DNA from: Paenibacillus paeoniae
GTDB lineage: Bacteria > Bacillota > Bacilli > Paenibacillales > Paenibacillaceae
DNA length: 64,000 nucleotides
Direction: 5' to 3'
Assembly (NCBI RefSeq): GCF_003388735.1
Contig: NZ_QUBQ01000001.1
Coordinates: 1,798,001-1,862,000, forward strand
The position numbers and the translations under genes were made by a program. Each line of letters begins with the position of its first letter. Positions within the stretch are counted from its first letter, which is position 1. This document shows, in pieces, positions 8,590 through 16,373 of this stretch. The notes under the pieces were generated by a model, which saw only the letters and a program-made list of their open reading frames with translations, made no database searches and had not been told where the DNA came from.

Positions 8590-9104
8590 GAATACTCACT
8601 CCTTAAGAGAAGCCGGTAGCTCTTCACTACGGAATCCCCTTTAATGATGTCCTTGTCATACGCCCGTTCAAAGCCCAGCCGCTCATATAACTTAATAGCC
8701 GAGCCCATCATGTCATTGGTATGCAGATGCAGCGTCTCGGCGCCCCACTGCAGGGAACGGTTGACGCTGGCGCGTATTAATGCAGTTGCGATTCCGTGAC
8801 CGCGGGCTTTCGTCGCTACGGCAAGCAAGCGCAAAATCGGCGAATGAATATGAAGCTCCGGCAGTCCATAGGCAGCCTCGGACGAATCGTATAGAAATAC
8901 GCTGCCTACCAGCTCTCCGTCCAGTTCGGCCACGATTCTAGCTTTTACCTTCTCATTCACAACAGCATTTTTCATATCCTCCTGGTATTGCTCCCAGCGG
9001 TCTTGCGGCAGATGCTGCTCGTATTGGCTATAAGCATCCAATAATATGGTTCGAATGAATTCAGCATCGGTCTGCTCCGCCTCGCGTATGACGATTCGGG
9101 TCAT
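8568..9104 (-). CDS. snaA: GNAT N-acetyltransferase, SnaA-like
   Basis: A 178-residue GNAT enzyme, the same length as B. subtilis SnaA (YtmI). The acetyl-CoA loop is visible as [18 protein letters not shown] (~116-133) and the C-terminal part as [11 protein letters not shown]. The ATG at 9104 has an AGGTG box with 6 bases of spacing; the frame is open for 7 more codons. In S-alkyl-cysteine salvage this enzyme acetylates the amino group before oxygenation, and the M20 enzyme encoded in the same operon later removes it. The substrate assignment rests on operon content. Confidence 0.75.
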   Translation of the reverse strand: MTRIVIREAEQTDAEFIRTILLDAYSQYEQHLPQDRWEQYQEDMKNAVVNEKVKARIVAELDGELVGSVFLYDSSEAAYGLPELHIHSPILRLLAVATKARGHGIATALIRASVNRSLQWGAETLHLHTNDMMGSAIKLYERLGFERAYDKDIIKGDSVVKSYRLLLRSEYSWVTASY

Positions 9105-9181
9105 GACGTTCACCTGCCTTTCCAAGTATGGAGGAGACGTTGGCTCCTAAGATGTTGAGTGTTTTGTAGAGTAATGGGTCG

Positions 9182-9673
9182 TTATTTCGCCGTTGCTGCT
9201 TCAAACGCGCTCTTGATTCTAGCAATCTGTCCCAGATGATTCTGAACATGAGCGGTAAAGGATTGAACAATAGCAGGCAAGGTGACGGTATCTCCCTTGG
9301 CATTCACCCCGGTCTTCTCCCAATCCTCAGGCGTTAATCGGCGGAATATCCCGCTGTTGTATTCCAGCAGCGACTGGAATAGCTTCAAGTAATCATCGAG
9401 GTTTCCGTTATTGGCCCGTTGTCCGGCCACCCAGGCGTCTTGGCTGAATGCGGGCAAGCGCACTTGTGAGCCGGATAATATTTCTCGCAATCGAAAAGAG
9501 ATCACGACACTATGATCGACGAGATGGGCGATCACTTCCGTCACGCTCCATTGATTTTCTCCGGCCTTCCATGTTAATGCTGCATCCGTCCATTCCTCAA
9601 CGGCTTGGCGAAGCTGCGTATGCGTATGAAGATAAGCTTCGATATCGACTATATCAACTGGCAATTGGCTCAT
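9182..9673 (-). CDS. DinB-fold (DinB_2/YfiT-like) protein
   Basis: A 163-residue four-helix DinB-superfamily protein. Metal-binding histidines are visible in VTEVIAHLVDHS (~46-55) and HVQNHLGQI (~141-149), with the WSVTEV motif typical of the family. Several Firmicute relatives are bacillithiol-dependent transferases. It sits between the M20 deacetylase and the acetyltransferase of the sulfur operon, a position with no DinB protein in the B. subtilis operon, which instead has the glutaredoxin-like CmoI. A role in thiol transfer is an inference worth testing. Confidence 0.8.
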   Translation of the reverse strand: MSQLPVDIVDIEAYLHTHTQLRQAVEEWTDAALTWKAGENQWSVTEVIAHLVDHSVVISFRLREILSGSQVRLPAFSQDAWVAGQRANNGNLDDYLKLFQSLLEYNSGIFRRLTPEDWEKTGVNAKGDTVTLPAIVQSFTAHVQNHLGQIARIKSAFEAATAK

Positions 9674-9683
9674 CGCGTTTCCT

Positions 9684-10856
9684 CTACTTTCGTACTGGAT
9701 TAGTTTGTTTCCCTATTCGGTTCAAAGCGTCCACGGCAAGCTCGGCAAAAAAAGCAGCGCCCAGCGGCAAAGCCCGTTCATCTACATCGAAAGCGGGATG
9801 ATGCCACTCCTGCGGACCATCTGTGCCAAGAAAGACGAATAATCCCGGCACCTTTCTCAAATAAAACGCAAAATCCTCTCCGGCCGGGGACGGGAGCGGC
9901 GTAATCGGAGTCAGTCCGACCGCTGTTGCCGCTGCTCGCGCAGCTTCAGCCCATGCACCGTCATTCACTACGGCAGGCGGCCCTTCGAGCCAGTGAACGC
10001 TAGCCTTTCCGCCGAAGGCTTCGGCCACCCCCCTGGCAATCTGCTCGAAACGCTCACGAACGGCAAAGCGCACATGTTCGTCAAAGGTGCGCAGCGTGCC
10101 ATCGAACACGGCTTTGTCGGGAATGATATTCCATGCCGTGCCGCTGTTCAAGCGAGTGACGCTGACAACGGCGCTCTCCAGCGCGCCCACATTGCGGCTG
10201 ACGATGGTTTGCAAGGCCGTAATGATATGGGCAGAAATGACAATAGGATCTATTGATGCCTCCGGCACGGCTGCATGGCTTCCTCGCCCCTCCACCTCTA
10301 CGACGAAGCCGTCGGCGGCAGCCATGATCGGACCTTCTTTAATGCCAATCGTGCCTACCGGCAAGTCAGGCTTGTTATGAAGGCCGAAGACGGCTTGAAC
10401 CCCGTCAAGCGCTCCGCTTGCAATGACTTCAAGCGCGCCCCTAGCCTTCTCCTCCGCCGGCTGGAACAGAAAGCGAACCGTGCCCGGCAACGTCTGCTCC
10501 TGTTCCTTGAGCAAGAATGCAGTACCGATCACAGCTGCCGTATGGAAGTCATGACCGCACGCATGCATACGGCCGGCAACTTGGGAAGCGTAAGGCAACC
10601 CGGACTCCTCCTGAATAGGCAGTGCATCGATGTCCGCACGAATTGCGATCACGGGCCCCTCCTTATATCCGCCTACCTCCGCGACAACGCCCGTTCGCAG
10701 CGGATATGGAACAATACGTATATCCGCTTCCTCCAATTGCTGGCGAATAAAGGCGGTCGTCTCTACTTCCTCATGCGACAGCTCCGGATAGGCATGTAAT
10801 TGTCGTCTGATGGCAATGAGTTGTTCTTGAATAGATTGTGCTGTAGATGTGCTCAC
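9684..10856 (-). CDS. sndA: M20 family amidohydrolase (SndA/HipO-like N-acyl-amino acid deacetylase)
   Basis: A 390-residue M20D peptidase-like enzyme that removes acyl groups from amino acids. Metal ligands are visible: MHACGHDFHT (Cys, His), PAEEKARG (Glu pair), GLHNKPDLPVG (His) and SPAGEDFAFY (Glu). The start is taken as GTG at 10856, 8 bases after AAGGAGG; the frame is open 14 codons further upstream, into the monooxygenase gene, but without a ribosome site. In the B. subtilis counterpart operon (YtnL/SndA) this enzyme releases free cysteine derivatives from their N-acetyl forms. It lies 34 bases downstream of the cmoO-like gene. Confidence 0.85.
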   Translation of the reverse strand: MSTSTAQSIQEQLIAIRRQLHAYPELSHEEVETTAFIRQQLEEADIRIVPYPLRTGVVAEVGGYKEGPVIAIRADIDALPIQEESGLPYASQVAGRMHACGHDFHTAAVIGTAFLLKEQEQTLPGTVRFLFQPAEEKARGALEVIASGALDGVQAVFGLHNKPDLPVGTIGIKEGPIMAAADGFVVEVEGRGSHAAVPEASIDPIVISAHIITALQTIVSRNVGALESAVVSVTRLNSGTAWNIIPDKAVFDGTLRTFDEHVRFAVRERFEQIARGVAEAFGGKASVHWLEGPPAVVNDGAWAEAARAAATAVGLTPITPLPSPAGEDFAFYLRKVPGLFVFLGTDGPQEWHHPAFDVDERALPLGAAFFAELAVDALNRIGKQTNPVRK

Positions 10857-10890
10857 GTTGTATGCCTCCTTGTGCGGCGTTCGGTCATCA

Positions 10891-11898
10891 TTAGACAACT
10901 TGTTCCGCCAATGCTTCCTTCAGTAGCGTGAATGAATGGACACGTTGCTCGAACTCGCTGACTACGGATGTAATTATGAATTCATCGATGCCGTACGTTT
11001 GGCTGTATTCCAGTATTCGGCTCCGTACCGTGTCCTTGGTCCCTTTCGTAATATCGGCGTCGCGGACCTCCGTTGAATAGGACTCGCCCGCTTGACGCGC
11101 GAATTCCTGCGCCTGTTCCTCGGTACTGACGTTTACGGTCTTGCCGCTTGCCAGCGTAACACGGACACTCTTCAGCTCGCCCGCCAGCTCCGCAGCTGCT
11201 TCATCTGAATCCGCTGCAATGACTGACAACGCGAGAATGGGACGAGGCGTTGAACCTTCCGTACTAGCAAACTGGCTTCGATACGTATGGAAGGCCTCTT
11301 TGGCGGCAGCCGGATCATTATTGATGAACAAGGCGAATACGTATGGCAAGCCGCGCTCGGCGGCCAACTCTGCACTGGCGACACTGGTACCCAGAATGTA
11401 GACGTCCGCCGGTTGTTCCGGAATCGGGCTGGCTTGCAAGCCTTCAAGGGAATGAGATTCGGGTGCGGGCCCGCTAATATACGTCTGTACTTCAGCCAGC
11501 TTTTCGCTTAATGTTCTGGAATCTTCCGTCCATTGCAACGCTTTGGTCGAGCGCGGCAAGCCTCCCGGCGCACGCCCTATACCCAGCTCTACGCGCCCCG
11601 GGGCAAGCGAAGCCAGTACATTGAAGTTCTCAGCTACCTTATAGGGGCTGTAGTGCTGGAGCATGACGCCGCCCGATCCGATTCGGATTCGTTCTGTGCT
11701 AGCAAGCAGATACCCGATCAACACTTCTGGAGAGGAGCCGGCTAAGTGAGCCGAATCGTGATGCTCCGACACCCAGAAACGCTCATAACCAAGCTTCTCC
11801 GCCAATTGGGCTAGTTTCACAGTATGGGCGAGCGCCTCAGCCGGCGTCTGACCGGCATAGGTGATGCTTTGATCCAAGATGCCGAGCTTAAGTGTCAT
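10891..11898 (-). CDS. cmoO: luciferase-like monooxygenase, CmoO (MsnO8/YtmO) family
   Basis: A 335-residue single-component-type luciferase-like flavin enzyme, matching B. subtilis YtmO in length and in operon position directly after the TcyN ATPase. Family motifs include FWVSEHHDSAHLAGSSPEVL (~44-61), GSGGVMLQHYSPYKVAENF and PGRVELGIGRAPGG. The second ATG (11898) is chosen because it lies 8 bases after AGGAGG, whereas the first (11904) is too close. It is thought to act with the CmoJ-like enzyme in oxidising imported S-alkyl-cysteine derivatives. Confidence 0.85.
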   Translation of the reverse strand: MTLKLGILDQSITYAGQTPAEALAHTVKLAQLAEKLGYERFWVSEHHDSAHLAGSSPEVLIGYLLASTERIRIGSGGVMLQHYSPYKVAENFNVLASLAPGRVELGIGRAPGGLPRSTKALQWTEDSRTLSEKLAEVQTYISGPAPESHSLEGLQASPIPEQPADVYILGTSVASAELAAERGLPYVFALFINNDPAAAKEAFHTYRSQFASTEGSTPRPILALSVIAADSDEAAAELAGELKSVRVTLASGKTVNVSTEEQAQEFARQAGESYSTEVRDADITKGTKDTVRSRILEYSQTYGIDEFIITSVVSEFEQRVHSFTLLKEALAEQVV

Positions 11899-11913
11899 AT
11901 CCATTCCCTCCTC

Positions 11914-12666
11914 TTAGATCGAATAGACCCCGTCAGGCGTGTACCGTTTCAGAAATTGCCTGGTCCGCTCTTCCTTCGGGGAATTGAATAGCTCTACCGG
12001 GCTTCCTTGCTCAACCACAACGCCATCATCCATAAAGATAATATGGCTGGCTACATCTTGAGCAAAGGCCATCTCGTGGGTGACGATGATCATCGTAATG
12101 CCTTCTTTGGCAATTTTGCGAATAACCGACAATACCTCGCCGACAAGCTCCGGATCCAGCGATGAAGTCGGCTCATCAAGCAGAATGACCTTCGGATTCA
12201 GGGCAAGCGCCCTTGCAATGCCAACCCGCTGCTGTTGTCCGCCGGACAGTTGGCTGGGATAAGCGTCAAGCTTATTCTCCAGACCTACCTTCTTGAGCAG
12301 GGCGATACTGCGTTCGCGCGCCTCCTCCTTGGGAATCTTTTGCACAACAACAAGCCCCTCCATCACATTCTCCAGAGCCGTCTTATGACGGAACAAGTTA
12401 TATTGCTGGAACACCATAGCGGACTGCTTGCGAAGCGTATGAATGTCCGACTTGCTTGGCCGTTTGCACTGTACGGTGATGCCGCCAATCTCGATCTCTC
12501 CGTCGCTCGGCCGCTCCAAAAAGTTGATGCACCTCAGAAGTGTTGTTTTGCCCGATCCGCTGGGGCCTAATATGGCGACAACCTGCCCTTTCTCAACCTG
12601 TAGATCAATGCCCTTGAGCACTTGATGGCGACCGAACGACTTTTTGATTTGTTTCAGCTGGATCAT
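11914..12666 (-). CDS. tcyN: amino-acid ABC transporter ATPase (TcyN-like)
   Basis: A 250-residue polar-amino-acid-type ATPase with Walker A GPSGSGKTT, signature LSGGQQQR, Walker B VILLDEPTSSLDPE and switch His in IIVTHEMAF. Its start overlaps the TcyM-like stop as ATGA. It powers uptake of cystine-like or S-modified cysteine compounds with the two permeases and the lipoprotein encoded upstream. Confidence 0.9.
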   Translation of the reverse strand: MIQLKQIKKSFGRHQVLKGIDLQVEKGQVVAILGPSGSGKTTLLRCINFLERPSDGEIEIGGITVQCKRPSKSDIHTLRKQSAMVFQQYNLFRHKTALENVMEGLVVVQKIPKEEARERSIALLKKVGLENKLDAYPSQLSGGQQQRVGIARALALNPKVILLDEPTSSLDPELVGEVLSVIRKIAKEGITMIIVTHEMAFAQDVASHIIFMDDGVVVEQGSPVELFNSPKEERTRQFLKRYTPDGVYSI

Positions 12667-13373
12667 GCTACTCCACCCCGATTATATAGATTGATTCGTT
12701 TTTCAATAATGGCAGTTAATCGCTCGATCAAAATCGTAAGCCCCCAATAGATAATCGCCGCTGCGATATAGGCCTCGAAGAACTTCCAGTTCGACGAAGC
12801 AATTATTTGCGACTTGGCGTTAATGTCGACCACCGATACGGTGAAAGCAAGCGTCGTACCGTGCAGCATACTGATCGTGCTGTTAGACAAGCTGGGCAAC
12901 AGGATCGCGAAGGCTTGGGGGAACACGATTCGCTTCATCGCTTGCTTCGTCGTCATGCCGATGGAATAAGCAGCCTCCAGCTGTCCTTTGTTAACTGCAA
13001 GCAAGCCGGAGCGGATTACTTCCGACAAGTAAGCGCCGGCTGTTATCGAGAATGAGATATAGGCAAAGCCGATCAAGGGAATGGATACCGCTCGGAACGA
13101 CCAACCCAGCTGAATGGCAAGGCTGTCGACCAGATACGGCAAACCAAAGTAAATGAGCAGCAGATGCGTCAGCATCGGCGTTCCACGAATGAACGTCACG
13201 TAGGCGGCAGCCAGTTGATGCAGAACAGGCACGCGATAGATGCGGATCAACGCAACGGTCGTGCCGATGAGGATTCCGCAGCCCATCGCTACCGCAGTAA
13301 TGATCAGCGTCGTCGGAATGGCGGACAACAGCAGCGTGAACGCCGTCCAGATGAAGGAAGGATCGAGTCTCAT
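12663..13373 (-). CDS. tcyM: amino-acid ABC transporter permease (TcyM-like)
   Basis: A 236-residue permease of the HisM/GlnP type with about five membrane helices. The EAA loop is visible as EAAYSIGMTTKQAMKRIVFPQA (~132-153). It overlaps both neighbours by four bases, showing tight translational coupling in the importer block. Confidence 0.9.
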   Translation of the reverse strand: MRLDPSFIWTAFTLLLSAIPTTLIITAVAMGCGILIGTTVALIRIYRVPVLHQLAAAYVTFIRGTPMLTHLLLIYFGLPYLVDSLAIQLGWSFRAVSIPLIGFAYISFSITAGAYLSEVIRSGLLAVNKGQLEAAYSIGMTTKQAMKRIVFPQAFAILLPSLSNSTISMLHGTTLAFTVSVVDINAKSQIIASSNWKFFEAYIAAAIIYWGLTILIERLTAIIEKRINLYNRGGVA

Positions 13374-14155
13374 AATCTGGCCTCCTTATTGCGAAGCTTG
13401 GCTGCGCTGGTTGCTCTGCCGAAAATAGATCCTTCCACGCGCCGCAGTCTCTGCTCCGCCTCTGCCGATTGCTCAAAGCGCAGAAGCCTTCGCTCCAGAC
13501 GGAAGAACAGCCGCTCCAGCACAAAGCAAATGATAAAGTACAGAAGCGCGAGTGACAGATAGATTTCGATAAATCGTTGTGACAACGCGCCAATCGTCTG
13601 CGCTCTGCCGGTAATCTCCAGAATGCCCAGCGTAAAGGCCAGCGACGTATCCTTCAGATTGCCGAGCACGACATTAGCAAACACCGGTATTGAAATCGCC
13701 AGCGCTTGCGGCATGACAATGCGGATAAAGGCCTGGTATCCGTTCATCCCCATCGCATAGGCAGCCTCCACCTGTCCCCGATCGACCGCTGTAACAGCGC
13801 CCCGTATGACCTCAGAGATATAGGCCCCGCTATGAAGCGAATACGTGAGAATGACGAAAAATAAGGTCGGCGTCTTGCTGACATCGATATGAATCAGCTT
13901 CAGCAGCTCAGGCAAGCCGTAATAGAACAGAAAAAGCTGAATCAGTATCGGCGTTCCCCGGAAAAAAGAGATGTAGATTCGCGCTAAGCGTTGCAACACC
14001 GGTACTCGGTACAGCTGCGGCAGCGCGACGAGCAGTCCGACAATTAGGCCAAAAGCGATCGAGCTGCCTACAATATAAAGGGTAATGCGCAAGGACGGCA
14101 GTAATCTGATGAAATATTCGAATACATAGGAGATATCAAAGGGATGTTGCCCCAT
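13370..14155 (-). CDS. tcyL: amino-acid ABC transporter permease (TcyL-like)
   Basis: A 261-residue HisM/GlnP-type permease with the EAA loop EAAYAMGMNGYQAFIRIVMPQA (~132-153). The C-terminal ~35 residues (rich in Arg and Leu) extend beyond the usual permease end and are unexplained. The ATG follows a GGGTGAGG box. It forms the heterodimeric channel with the next permease. Confidence 0.9.
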   Translation of the reverse strand: MGQHPFDISYVFEYFIRLLPSLRITLYIVGSSIAFGLIVGLLVALPQLYRVPVLQRLARIYISFFRGTPILIQLFLFYYGLPELLKLIHIDVSKTPTLFFVILTYSLHSGAYISEVIRGAVTAVDRGQVEAAYAMGMNGYQAFIRIVMPQALAISIPVFANVVLGNLKDTSLAFTLGILEITGRAQTIGALSQRFIEIYLSLALLYFIICFVLERLFFRLERRLLRFEQSAEAEQRLRRVEGSIFGRATSAAKLRNKEARL

Positions 14156-14207
14156 CTATCGTCCTCACCCCACTTTCGGCAGCCCGAATGGCGGACTGCA
14201 AGGCGCA

Positions 14208-15008
14208 TTATTTCGAAAAGTCCTGACGAAGCCACTCCTCGCTCAGTTTTTTGAGCGTACCGTCCGCCTTGAGCTCTTTGATCGCTCCATCTACCGCATC
14301 GGAGAGCTTCTTGGAATCGGGGTCATCCTTGCGGAAGACGTACAGGATGTTGCCTTCATTCAACGAATCGCCTACCGTCTTCAGCTTGCCTTGCGGGTCC
14401 TTGAGCGGCAGCAGGAAGTCAGCGCCAAGCGTCGCATAGGCGCGGCCGGATGTAATCTGGGATACCTCGTCATTGGCATCGTTTTGCTGATACACGATCT
14501 CAATGCCATCCTTGTGCTCTTTATTGTAATTTTCCAAAATTTGAGCCTGGGCGCTGGTTGGTCCGACAAGCACTTTCTTTCCTACCAGATCGTCTAGTGT
14601 TTGAACCGGATCGTTATTGTCTGAGGCTACAATGATCTTGTTTCTCCAGTAAGCGTAAGGCTCTTCATTAAAGAGGTACTTTTCGAGACGCTCCGGATTT
14701 TTTTCGAAGAGATGAGCGGCCAGATCCACCTTCTTCGTCTCCAGGCTAAGCAAAATGTTGGAGAAATCCATCGTTTTGAATTCAAATTCGTAGTCGTCCA
14801 GCCGCTTGTCGATTTCGCGCAGAAGCTCGACGTCGAAGCCGGTCAAATTGTTTTTCTCATCCAGAAATGCGATTTGCACAAAATCGTTGCCCGTGCCAAT
14901 TATAATCTTCTGTGCTCCATTCGAAGATTTAGAGCTGGTTGTAGATGAACACGCGGATATTGCAAGTGTGAAGACGAGCGCTAAAGTCAAAACGGAAATT
15001 TTTCTCAT
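14208..15008 (-). CDS. amino-acid-binding lipoprotein (SBP_bac_3; TcyJ/TcyK-like)
   Basis: A 266-residue extracellular receptor, first gene of the operon. It has a lipoprotein signal with lipobox ISAC, then the family 3 fold (IIIGTGNDFVQIAFLDEKNNLTGFDVELL near the start). The ATG at 15008 has a GGGGGA box with 7 bases of spacing; the ATG five codons upstream lies too close to its own AGAGG. B. subtilis has two such receptors (TcyJ and TcyK), while this operon has one. The ligand is presumably cystine or an S-substituted cysteine. Confidence 0.85.
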   Translation of the reverse strand: MRKISVLTLALVFTLAISACSSTTSSKSSNGAQKIIIGTGNDFVQIAFLDEKNNLTGFDVELLREIDKRLDDYEFEFKTMDFSNILLSLETKKVDLAAHLFEKNPERLEKYLFNEEPYAYWRNKIIVASDNNDPVQTLDDLVGKKVLVGPTSAQAQILENYNKEHKDGIEIVYQQNDANDEVSQITSGRAYATLGADFLLPLKDPQGKLKTVGDSLNEGNILYVFRKDDPDSKKLSDAVDGAIKELKADGTLKKLSEEWLRQDFSK

Positions 15009-15037
15009 AACTGCTTCCCCCATCGCCTCTTTAAACT

Positions 15038-15068
15038 CATAATCCCTACAGGTTAAGTGCGGATTATG
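15038..15068. repeat. inverted repeat in the sulfur operon 5' leader
   Basis: Perfect 8-bp arms CATAATCC and GGATTATG are separated by 15 bases, located just downstream of the proposed -10 and upstream of the ribosome site. It could be a repressor operator or an mRNA hairpin. One arm (GGGATTATG) loosely resembles the GGAATTA motif found in the two other leaders of this locus. Confidence 0.45.
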
Positions 15069-15077
15069 GCTGACCTA

Positions 15078-15107
15078 ACTTTAGCACCCGCCTTTCCAGG
15101 CAGTCAA
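15078..15107 (-). promoter_or_regulatory. promoter of the tcy-cmo sulfur operon
   Basis: -35 TTGACT (15102-15107) and -10 TAAAGT (15078-15083) are separated by 18 bases; the LysR-type box is centred 19-20 bases upstream of the -35, the normal place for LysR activators. The start codon is about 65 bases downstream of the expected transcription start. Confidence 0.65.
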
Positions 15108-15115
15108 TCCGTTCC

Positions 15116-15138
15116 ATAATAGAGAAAATCTATACATG
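15116..15138. promoter_or_regulatory. LysR-type box (ATAGA-N5-TCTAT), copy 2
   Basis: The palindrome ATAGA-N5-TCTAT at 15119-15133 is nearly identical, including flanks, to the box at 7116-7138. It lies between the LysR gene and the operon it is expected to activate. In B. subtilis the LysR protein YtlI activates the equivalent ytmI operon; that this box is the binding site here is inferred from position, symmetry and duplication. Confidence 0.65.
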
Positions 15139-15197
15139 GATCTAATCATTCGATAAGAAGATTTCGGAAGAAGGGGTCATCATTGGCATTTATTAAA

Positions 15198-16106
15198 TTA
15201 ACCAATAGAAGCGACAAGCGTTTCCTTGCGTGCATTCAGCTCTTTGCCGAATTCGCTAATGGCTGTAAAGAATAAGGAATGTTTGCCATGGCATGAGATC
15301 AGATTGGTCTGCAGGGAAATCCCCTCCGTATCTGGCAGCCGAATAGGAATCAGCTTGCCCTCGCGGGTTTCTTCTTTGACGCTTTGGCTGGGGAGGAAGC
15401 TGATGCCGGCCTTCTGCATGACAAGCTTCTTCGCCGTCTCCGAATTATCAACCAGAAATTGAATATTGGGCGGCCTGTCCAGGTTGCCGAATATACGGTG
15501 AATTCGCAGCCAATCGAGCGCCCCGCATTCGAAGAAGACGAGCGGCTGAGCCGCGATTTCTTCGATGGTCAGTCTTGTTTCAGATAGAAACGGATGGCCT
15601 TCATAGACATACAAGCGAATCGGATCCTCAAAAAACTTCACGGATTGAAGATTGGGATGACTGACATTGCGGATGAAGCCGATGTCTGCTTCTTTATTTA
15701 TGACTTTATGAATAATCTCGTCCGTTGTGCCAGTAATGAGTTTGAAGTGTGTATTGGGAAATCGGTCCTTGAGCCTCGGGAGCAGATCGGGAATGATATA
15801 GTTCGATACTGATAATGTACTGCCGATCCGCAGCTCTTCGGGCAATGATTTCTTTTGATTGGTGTGCAGCTTTCCCTTCTGGTAGGTCATGAGAATTTGC
15901 TGCGCATAAGGCAGGAATCTTCTGCCTTCTTCCGTAATTTGAATTTGTTTGCCCAATCTGTCGAATACCTTGCAATTCAACTCCCGCTCAAGGGATTGGA
16001 TACGCGCAGTTACGGAAGGCTGCGACAAGTATAGAACTTCTGCAGCTTTATTGAAGCTTCCGTAATGATTGATGAATACGAACGCTTCGATATTTTCCAG
16101 ATTCAT
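15198..16106 (-). CDS. LysR family transcriptional regulator (YtlI-like by context)
   Basis: A 302-residue LysR regulator. The winged helix-turn-helix is at the N-terminus (GSFNKAAEVLYLSQPSVTARIQSLE, ~15-39) and the substrate-binding domain follows (~90-290). The ATG at 16106 follows AGGAGG by 8 bases; the frame is open 8 codons further upstream. It is encoded on the same strand as, and just upstream of, the sulfur operon, as ytlI is near ytmI in B. subtilis. Its mRNA leader contains an intrinsic terminator and a CymR-like motif, so the regulator itself is probably tightly controlled. Confidence 0.85.
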   Translation of the reverse strand: MNLENIEAFVFINHYGSFNKAAEVLYLSQPSVTARIQSLERELNCKVFDRLGKQIQITEEGRRFLPYAQQILMTYQKGKLHTNQKKSLPEELRIGSTLSVSNYIIPDLLPRLKDRFPNTHFKLITGTTDEIIHKVINKEADIGFIRNVSHPNLQSVKFFEDPIRLYVYEGHPFLSETRLTIEEIAAQPLVFFECGALDWLRIHRIFGNLDRPPNIQFLVDNSETAKKLVMQKAGISFLPSQSVKEETREGKLIPIRLPDTEGISLQTNLISCHGKHSLFFTAISEFGKELNARKETLVASIG

Positions 16107-16168
16107 GGCGGATACCTCCTGTTTTTTCATTTGTAGGGATAATCCCGTTGGCTTCCCTCTCAGAAATC

Positions 16169-16208
16169 AAAAAAAGAGACTTCTTATGGCGGCTGCATAA
16201 GAAGTCTC
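16169..16208 (-). terminator. intrinsic terminator inside the LysR gene leader (possible attenuator)
   Basis: A perfect 13-bp stem (GAGACTTCTTATG / CATAAGAAGTCTC, 7-base loop) is followed on the minus strand by seven T residues. It lies about 105 bases downstream of the expected transcription start of the consensus promoter at 16319-16348 and about 60 bases upstream of the LysR start codon. Since no promoter is evident between it and the gene, it should prematurely end LysR transcripts unless relieved. It could alternatively end the GNAT gene transcript from upstream. Confidence 0.8.
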
Positions 16209-16281
16209 CGGTCATCCGGTAGACGCGAATATAAGTGGTATCGCATCTGTACGTGGCTCGTGAATGAGTGATCATTTCTTT

Positions 16282-16303
16282 TTCCTATAATTCCAATGCA
16301 ATT
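16282..16303 (-). promoter_or_regulatory. GGAATTA motif downstream of the LysR gene promoter (CymR-like)
   Basis: The minus-strand core is CATTGGAATTATAGGAA, identical at 18 of 22 positions to the opp leader site at 7048-7069. It covers roughly +10 to +30 of the expected transcript. In B. subtilis CymR represses ytlI; this would be the matching arrangement, but the protein assignment is inferred. Confidence 0.45.
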
Positions 16304-16318
16304 ACTAAGCTTTAATCG

Positions 16319-16348
16319 ATTATAGTCCCGCTACCCATTTTCTGTCAA
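16319..16348 (-). promoter_or_regulatory. consensus promoter of the LysR gene
   Basis: A perfect -35 TTGACA (16343-16348) and a perfect -10 TATAAT (16319-16324) with 18 bases between them. This is the best housekeeping promoter in the region. It implies a leader of about 205 bases before the LysR start codon, which contains the GGAATTA motif and the terminator hairpin. Confidence 0.75.
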
Positions 16349-16373
16349 CGGAATTATTAATGATTGGGCGGTA

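Noticed and set aside
16106-16320. T-box or SAM-I riboswitch in the LysR gene leader
   Set aside because: The leader before the hairpin is only about 105 bases, the T-box sequence AGGGUGGNACCGCG is missing and the SAM-I core motifs are not found. The attenuator is kept as an unclassified leader.
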